64,000 nt of DNA. Origin: Plenodomus lindquistii (lineage: Eukaryota > Ascomycota > Dothideomycetes > Pleosporales > Leptosphaeriaceae). Every line of letters starts with the position of its first letter. The stretch's first letter is position 1. The notes under the pieces are model-generated. The model was not told the DNA's origin. It did no database searches and saw nothing but the letters and a program-made list of their open reading frames with translations. The translations under genes were made by a program, and so were the position numbers. Location of the stretch: positions 2,728,001 through 2,792,000 of the forward strand of contig JANUWI010000002.1 in NCBI GenBank assembly GCA_025504975.1, given 5' to 3'. Below, in pieces: positions 1-11,700 of the stretch.

Positions 1-1
1 C

Positions 2-316
2 CCCATGATGCCCATGGCAACGCCCACCGCGCCCGCCATTACCATGGCCTGGGATAACGAGGCCGTTGCCGCTGCATCTCAAATTTCGAGCTTGAACTCA
101 GCGATGGAAGCAGCGATGACATCAATGTCTATGGAGAATGTGATGACTATGCCGGACGGCTCGGTAATGAATATGAGTGAGGGAATGAGTGGAATGAGCG
201 GTATGGCGTCTGGAACGGCGATGGCAGGGATGAATATGACGGCTGCAGCTGAGAGAACCAGCGTGGGAATGGGTATGGTGGCTATTGGTTTGGGGATTTT
301 GATGAATGTAGTGTGA
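2..316 (+). CDS. 3' end of a Met-rich, probably GPI-anchored surface protein (partial)
   Basis: The reading frame is open from the left edge of the window to the TGA at 314-316, so this is the C-terminal part of a gene that begins outside. The last ~100 residues are rich in Met (21 of 103), Ala, Ser and Gly, with repeated MSGM/MNM motifs, and end in a short hydrophobic tail (GMVAIGLGILMNVV). Small residues before a hydrophobic C-terminus are the usual pattern of a GPI-attachment signal, so a cell-wall or plasma-membrane protein is likely. Met-rich motifs resemble copper(I)-binding segments of copper transporters and copper-handling surface proteins, but that is only a suggestion. The N-terminal domain that would identify the family is not in view, and an internal intron cannot be excluded. 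Confidence 0.55.
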   Translation, partial: PMMPMATPTAPAITMAWDNEAVAAASQISSLNSAMEAAMTSMSMENVMTMPDGSVMNMSEGMSGMSGMASGTAMAGMNMTAAAERTSVGMGMVAIGLGILMNVV

Positions 317-890
317 GTGAGCTGATAAGGAATCCCATTATTCTCCGCTATATGGCTCACTTTGGTGAATGTTCTTTCAGTCGCAATATTAGCGACTAAT
401 TTCCCTGCTTTCTCGTTCTTGTTGATACTTGGAGTGGGACGCGAATTGAAATTTGGATTATCACAGAATTTGCAACACCTCTCCAGATTCTCCACCTGCG
501 GGCAAGAACTCGTCTTCCACATGATCGGAAATCGGCATGAATATTGCAAGATCGTGTCTTCCCACAAGTCTATTAAGCACGAAGACGGACATTCAGGCAC
601 TCGATTCAAGTTATGACTAGGTAAGATGGAGCTCAGTCTCGATTACAGCCAGCTATAGTATTTGGCGAAGATCAGGACACTGTGAAGAGGCCACTTTGCT
701 CAGGTTCACTTGCCTACCGCTCCACGAATGCCAGACTCAACGTTGTATCTCATCCCGCGAAAATTTTACATGCTTGTCGGTTCGGGAAACATATTCTTCC
801 TCGCGATTCCAAATGTACTGCACATCTGGACGATCTGTTAAGTTCGTTTACCGAAATGAGAACGGGGTCGTGCAAGGACAAATTCCCTCC
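317..890. other. Intergenic, no supported gene
   Basis: Short open frames on both strands overlap each other and show no recognisable domain or conserved-looking composition. I see no RNA gene or repeat here. Confidence 0.5.
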
Positions 891-1956
891 TCAACCGCGT
901 GCGTTGAACCGCGAGCCTCGAGCCCAGAGCTCCTTGTCCTGATCGCTGATAGGGATCAAGTCTCTATCGTAATGCCAAACAGGCACATGAATACGGGGTG
1001 GAACACAGGGATCTGTGGGAAACTAGTCGAGAACAATAAAAGTTGGAGCACAAAACATTGTCTTGTCATGGGGGTTCTGAACGGGCTCGATCTGCTTATA
1101 ACTTGCGAGGTCCATCCAAGGATGATGTAGTAAGCCGGCATCCTCATCGGATCGCGACTTTTCTCCACGCGCACCAGCATTGCGAGAAGCAATTTGAGCC
1201 TTGCTCTGCAGCTCGCTACGATGAAGAAGTCCAACCACAATACCGCTGTTGTTCGAAGCATGGGGTTGTGAACCAATTTTGTGGCCCTGCAAGGAACTAG
1301 TTTCAATGTACTCACAACCGAGCATCCATTGCTGAACTTGGCTGTAGTTCTCGAAATCCGTGGGAAGGTTCCTTTCAGTCTTCTGCTTTCGCGCTGAATT
1401 GTATTTCTTGCCGTGCCTTGGCCATATCATCCGCGGTGACCAAGTGGTTTCGCTCTCGCGACTCCCGCTTCCAGGTGATCATGCGCTCCACTTCTTCAAC
1501 TGAGTAGGGGTTTAGTCGGCCAACGACTGCACCATTGCTCTTCCAACGAGCGTAGACCGCATCGTCGTAACGATCAGTTGTGGCCGCGATTTAATTTGCC
1601 CAGAAATAGAAATCTCTAGGAAACCACACATCTTCCTCGGGGTGATCTGTGATATGATTTACAAGTCTCGTAAGGTCGAGACCGTCTCCTGAGTCGGTAG
1701 ATGGGAGCGCCCTTAGGCCTAGCAGCAGGGTAATGGCGTCGACGTTGTGGATCAGTCCACCTCTGCACAATTTATTCTTTGGCTGCAGTTCACGATGCTG
1801 TGGGAATGCTGTGACTGATAACGTTTTATGATCCCATGCGCTGCCGTCATGGTCCAAGATAAAGATCTGTGGGATATTGATCGAGAACAATGAAAGGTGA
1901 CGAATAATTGACGATGCAGTACGTCGGTGTACCTCGCAAAATAAACGCGCAGACAC
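891..1956 (-). pseudogene. Degenerate paralogue, copy B of an unidentified tandem family
   Basis: The minus strand carries blocks homologous in order to copy A at 2,827-4,440. First is a segment ending VWFPRDFYFWAN (around 1,600), then after an in-frame TAA (1,591-1,593) a stretch with LNPYSVEEVERMI and LVTADDM. Further on come PTFIVLD, an in-frame TAG (1,023-1,025), and RIHVPVWHY, then LWARGSRFNARG before TGA at 891. The matching blocks in copy A read LWFPRDFYRLAKK, VNPFTAEETKAMM, LTATDLL, PTFIVLD, RIHVPTWYY and LWAADPRFNSRS. Both internal stops lie inside blocks conserved between the copies, so introns are a poor explanation. TAA and TAG could have come from CAA and CAG by C-to-T change. 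I do not recognise the protein family. The N-terminal end is not resolved. Confidence 0.6.
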
Positions 1957-2826
1957 GTGGTATATTATGTATCAGTATGAAATTGATCGAGTTATATAAG
2001 TCATCAACTTGCAATCACGGATAGCGAGCGCACGATAAGCCAACAGAATGATGGAGAGGTTGACTGGGACGGGGTTTTAAGCACGATATCACTAGCTGGA
2101 TTGCTGGATGTAGATTGTGTATAGTACGATGTACATTCAATTATGATCGATCATCAGGTTTGGGCCATGACTCTTCACTTAAAATCACGGGTAGCACAAC
2201 TGGCGGAAGAGACATGGACGGCTCATGTGAGCAGGCACGGAAGCCTCCATAATGCATTCTTTCGCTGAATCAAAAACGAGAATAAATTCTGTGGGCTTTC
2301 ATGTCGATACTCGCGATGCTCGTCATGTTGTGAAGTCTGTTCACGCAAATGCAAGCAGTGAGTATGCGTACAAGTGCATTGCGCCTCTAAGAGACTAATC
2401 GACTCGTACGTAGGTCATTTACTTGATTTTTCATACCAAAATAGCAAGTCATTCTCCACTAACCCAAGAATGGGTATTTCTGGCTCGCACTAGGCTAACG
2501 CCGCGCAGTAAACACATGAAAACGCCATCCACCCCGTCTTCGCCGGAGACTGCTCAGGGTGCACATGCTATGCGGACTGAATTTTGTCACTGCTCGTATG
2601 AGAATTTGAGCCTGAGGTATGCTCTGTTCGACATGTTCCATCACTAATTCTGCGAGATTTCAGGTCAGTGTGGAAACGCAAGTCATGAAGAAAGCAGCAA
2701 GACGGGTGCTACCTAGAACTGTGCGCCTACTGTAAATATGATGTTCAAAGCCGCGAGCTAGGCCGCCATATGCTTCTAGATAGTTTGAGCACTTGACAAA
2801 CCGCGTTGTTCGGTTGAGACGTCTTC
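1957..2826. other. Spacer between degenerate tandem copies
   Basis: Nothing coding-like is supported. The open frame at 2,423-2,647 has no recognisable features and is probably chance. Confidence 0.45.
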
Positions 2827-4440
2827 TCAACTCCTCGAGTTGAATCGGGGGTCCGCAGCCCAGAGCTTCATGTCCTCGTCACTGATGTAGATGGATTCAC
2901 CGGCATAGTACCATGTTGGCACATGAATACGGAGCGGGAGGAACGGATTCGAAGGCTGCTCGTCAAGGACGATGAAAGTTGGGGATGAAACACAGTCTCT
3001 TCAACTGTCTCTTGGGTCATGTCATGCCGCTCGTAATTCGGAGTATTCATCCAAGGTTACTGCTGTGGGCGGTTAGGACGCTTGTCGATGCGTGTCTTTC
3101 ATTCGCAGCCACCCGCATTGTCTCGAGGAAGCCTTTTCCGCGATTTGCTGCTGGAATCATGGTCGCTCTCGACAAAATCATTATGCAGTGATTGAATCCC
3201 GGCATCGTCAATAAAGCCAAGATGTGAAATCGCGGCGACATAGTACCGACTTGAAACTTAATCGACAAAATCGCCCGGCAGCGGCGCCGATGGGCTATAC
3301 AAGGCCGGCGACCCGGTATCCTCGTTCAAACTCGTCCACCACTCCTCTTCAACCTGGTCGTTTTGTGCTGCATCTTGGAATACCGAATTTCCAATGTCCG
3401 TATGGCGGCGTGGTGTATCACGAAGTGACCGAAGCGGAACAGCTGGTGCACGAGACTACTGGACATGCGAACTCTGTCGTTCTCACCATTATCATCATAC
3501 GCTGAAAGCTGGGCAGAAGGGCCACCATTGTCCAGCTGATCAAAATTGAAATCTGATGCTTCTCCTTTGTTATACGGCGTGTACATCTCAACGAACTGCG
3601 CTTGATACCACGTCGGAAGTAAGTCTGTGGCTGTGAGTTTGCGGTCCTGCTGCTGCGCAAGGTCTTTGGCAGCCATCATAGCCTTGGTTTCTTCAGCGGT
3701 GAAGGGGTTGACCTGGCCCTGGGCAACCTTTTGGTTCTTCATGCGCTCCAATGCTTCGTGGTCCAGATGCCTTGGACTAGGTATCTCCTCTAGTTCCAAC
3801 TTTTTTGCTAGTCTATAAAAGTCCCGTGGGAACCACAGGTTCCCCTCCAGATGCGTCAGTGCGTGATAGACACAGCGAGATATTCGGAACCCATCGCCCC
3901 TGTTCATTGAAGGGAACACTTCCACTCCAATCGCCAGGGACATGAAATGGATATTCTCGAGAATGGTTTTGCCATTCACAATGTCTCTCGGCAGATTAGT
4001 CGAATTTGGAGCGATATCAACCACAGCAATGCAGCTGGGGTCCCAAAGAGGACCATCGACCGACAACGGGTCGGTCCTATATCGGGTAGGCGCAAAATTG
4101 CGTCTATTGACTTTAGAGATGTTTTGAGCAGCGCACCAAATGTATTGGCCACATTTATCTTATTGTCGGGGCCAGGAATGGCTCGGCGATGTGCAAGCAT
4201 GATATTCTTGCCGTGTATTTTGCTTCCGCCATTTTGAGCGAAGCGAAATGCCACTTCAAGAATACGGAACCATTCGGGGAAAAACACAAAGACTTCTGGT
4301 ATCGTGATTTTCTCCAAGTGGGGGAAGCGTAAAAAAACCGGGGGAGGAGAGATGCCGAAGGGCTGGCGAGGCACCACTGGTTCCGGAATCCTCGCAGTAA
4401 TTCGGGCCTTCGCAGCTTGGTGAGCTTCGGAGACATTCTG
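2827..4440 (-). pseudogene. Degenerate paralogue, copy A of the unidentified tandem family
   Basis: This is the better preserved copy. The coherent protein begins in one frame near 4,440 (FGISPPPVFLRF, ILEVAFRFAQNGGSKIHGKN), shifts frame near 4,120, and continues as DPLSVDGPLWDPSC through LWFPRDFYRLAKK and VNPFTAEETKAMM to YDDN near 3,495. A likely 44-nt intron (GTGAGA...CACCAG) then leads to VEEEWWTSLNEDTGSPALY and a TAA at 3,258-3,260. Beyond it lies a second coherent section homologous to the 3' part of copy B. This section is cut by TGA (3,099-3,101), TAA (3,057-3,059) and a frameshift before PTFIVLD, and ends at 2,827. The upstream half might still be an expressed gene if the shift near 4,120 is an unrecognised intron. 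Function unknown. Confidence 0.55.
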
Positions 4441-6222
4441 AGCTATCGTTGCGTTTCGAAATTTGGTGATTCATGATCTTCCCGCTGCAAAAGCCGTCGA
4501 AGGCGGGTGCAGAATGTGAGCCCTGATCGTGAGGGGCTCCTTCCGGTCACTACGTTGCAATACTTAGTCGCTGATATAATAAATGATATACTAGTCTGGG
4601 TCGTAACAAGCGGAACAAACGCAAAAGAAATGAAGAGATAGAGGCAGAGGAGTACCAGACGCGACGATGAGGTTGAGCGAGCGGCGTTTGATCGCAACTT
4701 TCTGTGCGCAATTGCGTACAGCTAGCTTCCGCAATTGATTGTGAATACACGAACCTGTTGGTGCCATTGTGATTGTGCTTGAACTTGACAGTGGAGTGAC
4801 GATTGCAAGCACAGGTAGATAGGTGTTCAGTGCGAGGAAGGTGACAATTCACAACGCTGGAGCTCTACTAAGCCTGGGAAAGAATATCGCAGTATAGTGA
4901 GTGTGATCGAGGGTGAGCATGAAAGCAAGAGAGATCGTGAGCCTGGGGCAATATAAGAATTGACGTGGGGCCATTGGTAGATCACTTGTGAGCGTCCTCA
5001 TATTTTGCCAAGAGCAAACGCAACGGCCGGGGTCGTGAGGCACCGGATTGGAACGTGAGCACGTAACCAGCTATGAGAGACATCTTTACCTGCTATAAGC
5101 AAGGATGCCGATGAGTACTCTGATCGTGGCCGCAATACGCGCGGTGACGCCGTTCTGCAGGAGCTGCAAGCAGATGTTGTGCGAGCGAAGAGCCTTAGAA
5201 ATGAAACCTGAGCAATTCGAGGGTGATGATGTTGCCGGCTTACGGTAAGCTCGTTGCTCGGCCGCGCTGAAGGAGGCGAAATTCCAAATTCAATGGGGTG
5301 GTTTTTGAGCTTGGGAGGGGACTTTGGAGTTATCGCAGCGCTGGGCAAGGGCAGGCGGCTCCTGGCGGTGCTTGCGATTGCTGCGGCGACTTCGGGTTCT
5401 TGCGAGCCATACTCGACTGAAGCAGTCCAATTAGGACTTGATCCTGTGCTCAACATGGAATGGTGCTTTGAGGGGAGGAACAAGGCCTTCCCTTCATGGA
5501 CTTGCTCATTTGGGGAAGTGACCCTGGTTTGTTGCAGCTGTTTAAAATGTTTGAGATGACGATGCAGGCGCTGCCAGGTAGGACAATAAACCCTTGTGTG
5601 AGGATGCCTGCCATGAATGTGAACTTGGACCAAAGACTACGGTACCTAATCTCATCACAAAAGTGCGTTGCAAGAGGTTCGAATGTCAAGAACGGCAGTA
5701 CCACCGAGATTCATTGCCGCAGCCGGTTCCGTACGGCTGCGCTGGCTCTGCAACAACACCCAGGCGCGTGAAGCAGCTCTGCAAGGACGCCTCCGAGCGC
5801 ATGACGGCATCACGTGGCCGCAAAACACCGCCAGAGGGCGGCTGCCTTTGCAAAAGTAAGCGCAGGACGACTATACGCGCACAGCCCACCGGCATGATGT
5901 GCTTGTAGATGTGAGGGATTGCCGAGTGTATGTTGTGGCGTTGGAAAAGCATAGCATGGTGAAAATGGGGGGGGGGGGGGGGCTCACGAACACCAGATCA
6001 AGAGAGTCAGGTCATGATAAGACAAGTTGATCATACTATAGGCTTCGAAGGTATTGAAGACCCCGCCCATTGAGCCACCCCAACATTAAAACCAAACGGA
6101 AAAACTTACAACATGCAAGAGCAAAGACAATAATAGACGTGTAACAAATGTAAAGGTGAAGTTCACAGAATATATACACGAAGAAGATACCAGAAGACAC
6201 GCCCAACCCGCATACCACCCGA
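4441..6222. other. Gene-poor stretch with a weak minus-strand open frame
   Basis: Several overlapping frames are open but none is convincing. One minus-strand frame (5,450-5,704) encodes a hydrophobic stretch around FMAGILTQGFIVLPGSACIV that could be a membrane-protein relic. I cannot extend it through credible splice sites. A run of 16 G residues lies at 5,967-5,982. Confidence 0.35.
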
Positions 6223-6977
6223 CTAGCCCAAGTGCTGATCCCAGTTCCCCGCTGCAAGCTGCTCAAAATCGACAGCCTCAAAGAAAGGCTGCTGTGCCAG
6301 AGTGAATGGCACATCAAGTATGCCCTGCTCAGGAGCGGGCGCAAACTGACCCTCCCAATACAAGGGCGGCAAGGGCGGCAATGGTGCCTGGGCTGTCGCT
6401 CCCATGAGCGAAACGAAATCAGCCTCACTCATCGGTTCCGTCCTGTAGTAAGGAACAGAAGGTTGTGGTTGCCAACCCACTGGCTGAGGCAAAGGGGAAA
6501 CGAAAGATTCGAGACCCAAAGAGGGATCAACCCACGGACCTAATTCGGCACCATAGTTTCTGAACGGTGAGAAGTTGGCCGGCGGGGTGGGATTCCCTGA
6601 AAACATGTTAGCTGGAAGCCTGTACTTTAAGAGGAAGAAAACATACCAAATTCCCAAACATTCAATTGCGCACTAGGCGCGGCAGCCGGCATAGGCGCGC
6701 TTGGTGCAACCCTCCTCCGGCCTTGGTTGGCCAGGTGCGAGCCCGCAGGAGGAGACGCCTTTTTTTGGCGTGGTTGTCTCTTGTACTTTATCTTAACACC
6801 AAGTTCGTGATAAGCTTCATCCGGAGGAACCCTTTCTTTCAAGGGGATGAGCTTGCCATCCTTGTCGAATTTCGGATTGTTCTTACGACGTTTAGGCCGT
6901 CCAGGCCCTCTCCTAGCTTGTGCTGGCGGTGTAGCAGGCTCAGAGGAGCCCGTACCAACAGAGACTCGTTGTACCAT
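6223..6977 (-). CDS. AT-hook protein (predicted DNA-binding), 234 aa
   Basis: Exons are 6647-6977 and 6223-6596. The 50-nt intron has GTATGT, a GCTAAC branch site and TTTCAG, and joins the frames exactly. The first exon encodes an AT-hook core, RRGPGRPKRRKNN, at about residues 22-34; this minor-groove motif binds AT-rich DNA. A second basic patch follows (IKYKRQPRQKK). The C-terminal half is Pro/Gln/aromatic-rich with no known fold, which fits an intrinsically disordered regulatory tail. The protein is therefore probably nuclear and may be a chromatin or transcription factor accessory protein, but this rests on the AT-hook alone. It is the only intact-looking gene in the first 13 kb. The start codon is the first ATG of the frame. 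Confidence 0.75.
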
Positions 6978-7661
6978 CTTTGGAATTGTTGTGTTGGTTG
7001 ATTGTTGGCGTTGTTGGTATACTAAAATGGTCAGTCATGTCTAAAGTATGAACCCTCTTGGAAAGTACCTTGTTATGGTGATGATACCTGATTGTGGATA
7101 AGACAGAAAGAGGCAGCAGAGCCAGGGTCTTTTATACAGTTGCCAGAGAGCCGGTGAGAGTTTATATTTTGGATAGAACTGGTTCAGACAACAATATCCA
7201 TTAGTCTACCAAAACATCTCAGAAGAACTCGCACCACGGCCCCCCACCAACGCATACTGTATACGTAACAGGCTACTATGTTACTTCACCATGTTCTATC
7301 CATAGCGTCTCTGCAACTACGTTCGCGCTCCGCTCAAGTTGTTCACCAGCCCGAAGGTTTGGAAACTTCATAGCGTTGCGGTGCCTTGCTGCGTTGACTC
7401 ACCCTATGCTATGATACGGTAACATTATGCAGCCTGGTATATCGTCTGAGATACTCCACGCAAGTGCACTGTCGAGCACTCTTTGAAAAAGTACCGATCG
7501 TATGCATCGAGCTTCTGTTTGCAAGTCTTGATCCAGCTAGGTGTCGAGGCGAAGACCTCATAGGCATGCGTCTGACTACCATCAACTCAAACTCGAACTT
7601 CGAAGAGAGGTGGTTGAACTCCGTTGAAACAAGTTTTGCGCAGCCTACGAGAAACTCGATC
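6978..7661. other. Upstream region of the AT-hook gene
   Basis: No gene is supported. A TTTATA-like sequence near 7,130 lies about 150 bp upstream of the AT-hook start codon and could be part of its promoter, but this is weak. Confidence 0.35.
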
Positions 7662-8795
7662 TCATAAAGATTGGTTCAGTAGTATGCCCTGCATATACAT
7701 GGCGGGCAGGCGCCAATCAACGCTCATCTGAGCATGACATATTGTAAAGCGCACGCATCGGACCGGCTGTGGGTAGATCGTCGATGAGATGTCCGCAACA
7801 GCTTGTGGTAGCGGTAGCATTGGATGCACAAGCATACATGCTAAGCTATTCAGCGACTTACTTAGGACCATTGAGCTTTCCGTGGGTGGAAGTTGCGAGT
7901 ATCGCTTCTTGGACGCCACTGTAACGGGGCGTGAGCATAATTGATGGCTGCCGCAATCCGCATATGCCCGCGGGTGGCCACGATCGAAGAGGTCGTGGCC
8001 ATAGAAGCCAAAAGGCATCTTGTATCGCTTCTCATCCGGATTGAACTTTGATATGATGGCCGGCTCGCGAGGTACATCTCTGATGTGCTTAGATGATATC
8101 CGAGCATGGTGGCGACTGGGACTTCCTGCCTCGGAATGAACCTATCCCCCATTGGGCATGGGTCCAGGGCAACAAGATTCTCACCTGCGTGTAAATATTC
8201 TTTGCTGGTTCTCATGCACCTAATCATCGTCATGTGTCTCCTCGGGCTTGGCTCTAGCTCCCATGCGCCATCAGCCGTCGATGTCTTCTGGGTATTGGCG
8301 ACGTTGCCACGCCATGTGAAGAATCGTGTCGTGGTTGACAATGGGCCTAGGAACTATTGATTCCCTCGGACGAAGTAGCTATGATGTGAGATGAGCCCAG
8401 CATATGGTTGGGCTCGTGACCGTGATGGGATTGTGTGCACAGTCCGTTGCCACCAGGCGGCGTCTGGCGAACAGGTAAGTCGAGGTGCGAGGGTGTATCA
8501 ACAAGACTCGGGCGAGGTGATCCATGGTGAGATATCCGGACCTAGTTGCAAGGGCTGGCAGGTCAAAGATGGTCAAATCTCTGGTGATGTCGAAGTTTGG
8601 AAGTTGCGAGACGATCTCCTCCGCGTCCCAAAGGTCGAGGCGACGCTGAGGCTCCCGCCGGAGCCACTTCAACATCACACAATTCCCCTTAGTGACTCGC
8701 TTCTTTACAAAGATTCCCACCACCTTGACCTTATCAGGACGGTATGACTTGGCAAGTTCGTTGAGATTGTCGGCTTGCTCATTGTGGACCCACAC
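7662..8795 (-). pseudogene. Possible broken gene, family unknown
   Basis: Two minus-strand stretches look protein-like but lie in different frames with stops between them. The upstream one (8,795 to about 8,500) reads YRPDKVKVVGIFVKKR, then LKWLRREPQRRLDLWDAEE. The downstream one (about 8,080 to 7,960) reads IISKFNPDEKRYKMPFGFYG, then HDLFDRGHPRAYADC. I could not connect them with credible introns. They may be remains of one gene or of two. I recognise no domain, so no function is proposed. Confidence 0.3.
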
Positions 8796-11700
8796 CCCCG
8801 CGTCCTTGTGGTGTAGCCCATATCCCCCAGATCAAAAAGGCAAAATGTAGAGCTACCATGTCCTCGTTTTGTAACATTCAGCGGTATTTGCTTCCGAATT
8901 GAAACATCGGATGTCTTAGTAATTCTCCATTACTGTTACGATTTGCTTTGGCGTGAAGAATATATTGCCGGCATCAGATGTGCTCCTCGTAGAGCTTGGG
9001 CCAGGAATAGTATCGCTCGTTATCGCTCGTTGAGCTTAAGGAAGAATCCATCGCTGTTCCGACCTATCATTGTGTTCTTCCCGGGCGGTCCATCGCGGAT
9101 GAATCAGAGACAGCCATCGATCTATGATTCTGCGGCGATTCCGTGAGTACTACATGAATTGCGCGCCTATTCAAAAGCACAATTTGTCCATGGACCAAAT
9201 GCTAACAGCCATGCAGCGGCGGGACTATCCTTGCTTTCTCTCCTGGGCGCGCGAATTCTGGTCGCTGCAATGGGCTGCTCGGCGCTCGGCGCTCGGCGAT
9301 GGCTTACAATCCGCGTCCAAGATATGCACGATAACTCAAGATTCCAATCCAGTTACTATTGAGGCCATCTTTGGGGGTTGGTATCTGCCAGGCACAGGTC
9401 AGTGAACATACACCAATAGAGGTTCGCGCTAAAATGGTGTTAATCCATTCTCAAACAGATGGGCGGACGATTGCTAACTTACAAAACCCACCATAGGTAC
9501 TTTCCTGCCTTGTATACTCACGCAACAAAAGCCATCCTTCAACTTCTTATCAACCTTTTGTGTTCTGAGTGTCGATGGCACAGGTGTTAACCACCAGCGA
9601 CAGAAAGACTTTCGAAGGGATACTTCAAATTTCCGTTCATTTGAATTGGGGTGTAGCCATCTTACGCAACGGCAATTGTTGACTAGGGAAGTACCGTTCT
9701 CGTGCCGTGCGCAAGTTTTGTTGGTGTTGCAATATCTCTGACGGTATAAATGACAGATACACTCCTCGGTCCGCCATCGTTGGCTCATATTGCGCCAGAA
9801 ATGCTCTTGTGGATTCCCTTTTCGACGCACCTGTATAGGATGCTATTGAAGTGATCTTTGCCACTTTCTTGTCTTTCTTCCAGCTCTTCCAGACGCCTCA
9901 GATATCCCGTTGCTCATTTCCATACTCTTCTTTCTATTTGCCAAATCCATCTTTCTTGAGAGCTTGGTCAGACTCGCGGCGCCGACGACATTCAGACGGC
10001 TTTGCTGTTTATGCTGGAGAATGGGTCGGTCGAACCAACCCTATCAGAGCGACTTTTCCGCTGAGTGTTCACCAGTACAGCTGTGGCCTTTGGCAGCGCT
10101 GTGAAACTTCCAAGAAACCATGGATGGACGTTTCCGTAATTGAAAGAGTCGACATCATACTCATCATGCTTTTCGGACAGGAGCCACAGCTTGGATACCT
10201 AGCCGTCATCCTTGACCTGGAGAAGGGAAGTCGGCATCACGACAAGAAGAAACTCCGCAAGAGGATGGTTGGTAAGGCTTGGACCTGGCCAAATTTTCGA
10301 TTTGGACGCTGCGACGCAATTGTCAGAAGAGTTTGAGTGGAGGGAGGTCCCTATTCTTCTACATACTCTGAAAGGTACGCTTTGCCACAGAATATCCAGC
10401 GGTGACGAAAATATCAGAAGAAACTCTGGCGGTGCCTGGGTTTGAAGGGCACCTCAATAGCCTTCCACGACGACGAGAACGATGCTGCATATGAGGAGCG
10501 ATCCGAGCTGTCGACCATGATCCATCAGGATAGGCACAAAACGTCGACTTCAAGAAATGTGAAGCGGTGAAACGAGTGCACCTTGAAAACACGACACCTC
10601 CGAGGAAAATTTTAAACGAAGGAACCCACGGTCAGATATTACCTACGCATATCCATGCACGACCCATCAGTTACGCCGTTTAAATCAGAATGCAAGATCT
10701 TCTTTGCGATATTGCGTGTGACTCCATCATCCTATCAGAAGGAAGCATTGCCGCAACTGTTGGTCCGATCACCAGTCAACATTGGACAATAATCTCTATA
10801 GGCCGAGACAATGGAACGCCTGGCGGAAATATCAATAATATTCTACTCTAAAGTCAGGATATTGAAGTCTGTGCCGAAGAACGGCATTATGCATATGCAC
10901 ACTATCCCAGGGAGAATAAGGTTAGGGAGTGACAGCCATCAAATAGACGTCAAACATTGAGGGCTCGAGCACAAAATCGGTATCTCCATAGGTACCTGGA
11001 AATTATGATTACTTTGCTATGAAGAACTTACAGTTATCATACTGGAGTGAGTTTTGCCGGAAGTTAGTCATAACAGCGCGGATGGCTGACGACCGTCCAT
11101 CTCGCATCTTGGCCGCACTCCCGAGTGCAACGACCTAAGCCCTACCCAAGACGACGAACGAAATTTGTGCGATGGCGATGCAGATTTACGCAGGAACATG
11201 CATGATGATGAAGCAGACATAGCGGTCGAGAGTTGGTTGCGAGGTTAGCTTGTTGACAAATGTTGCATTAGTCAAGGCTATTCGATGAGCTTAGTGAGTC
11301 AAAGGCCGGCAAAGAGCCACAAGGCTGCAAGAATATCCCAGGAGCTGCCAAAGTCTAGGGATTTTGCTGATGCTGTGGAGCTTCTGAGTCGACGAGCCCC
11401 CGATTCCATTGGGTGTCGATGATCCAAAGGGCGAACTTAGCGGAGACGGCAAGGTATTCTTTCCTGATTCAGAAGGAGGGGGAATATAGTGCGGTGACCG
11501 GACCGTGGCGAGGAGATCGAAGATAATTGGGGTAATACTATCTACGCGCATATCGACCAGCTGTCCAAGGCTTCCCGGTTTTTGCCGACCGTCGCAAAAC
11601 CCACATGAGTCGACACGTAAATATCTTCGCAAGAGAATAATCCCACTCACAAAAGTCAGAGGTGCATTTCTTGCTGGACTCTTTGACCCAGAATTATATC

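Noticed and set aside
5254..5633. Frames on both strands, one with a hydrophobic stretch
   Set aside because: No frame continues through plausible introns; left as an unresolved region rather than called a gene.
9851..10445. Plus-strand frames of 161 and 77 residues
   Set aside because: They overlap in different frames, have no domain, and splice joins give no coherent protein.
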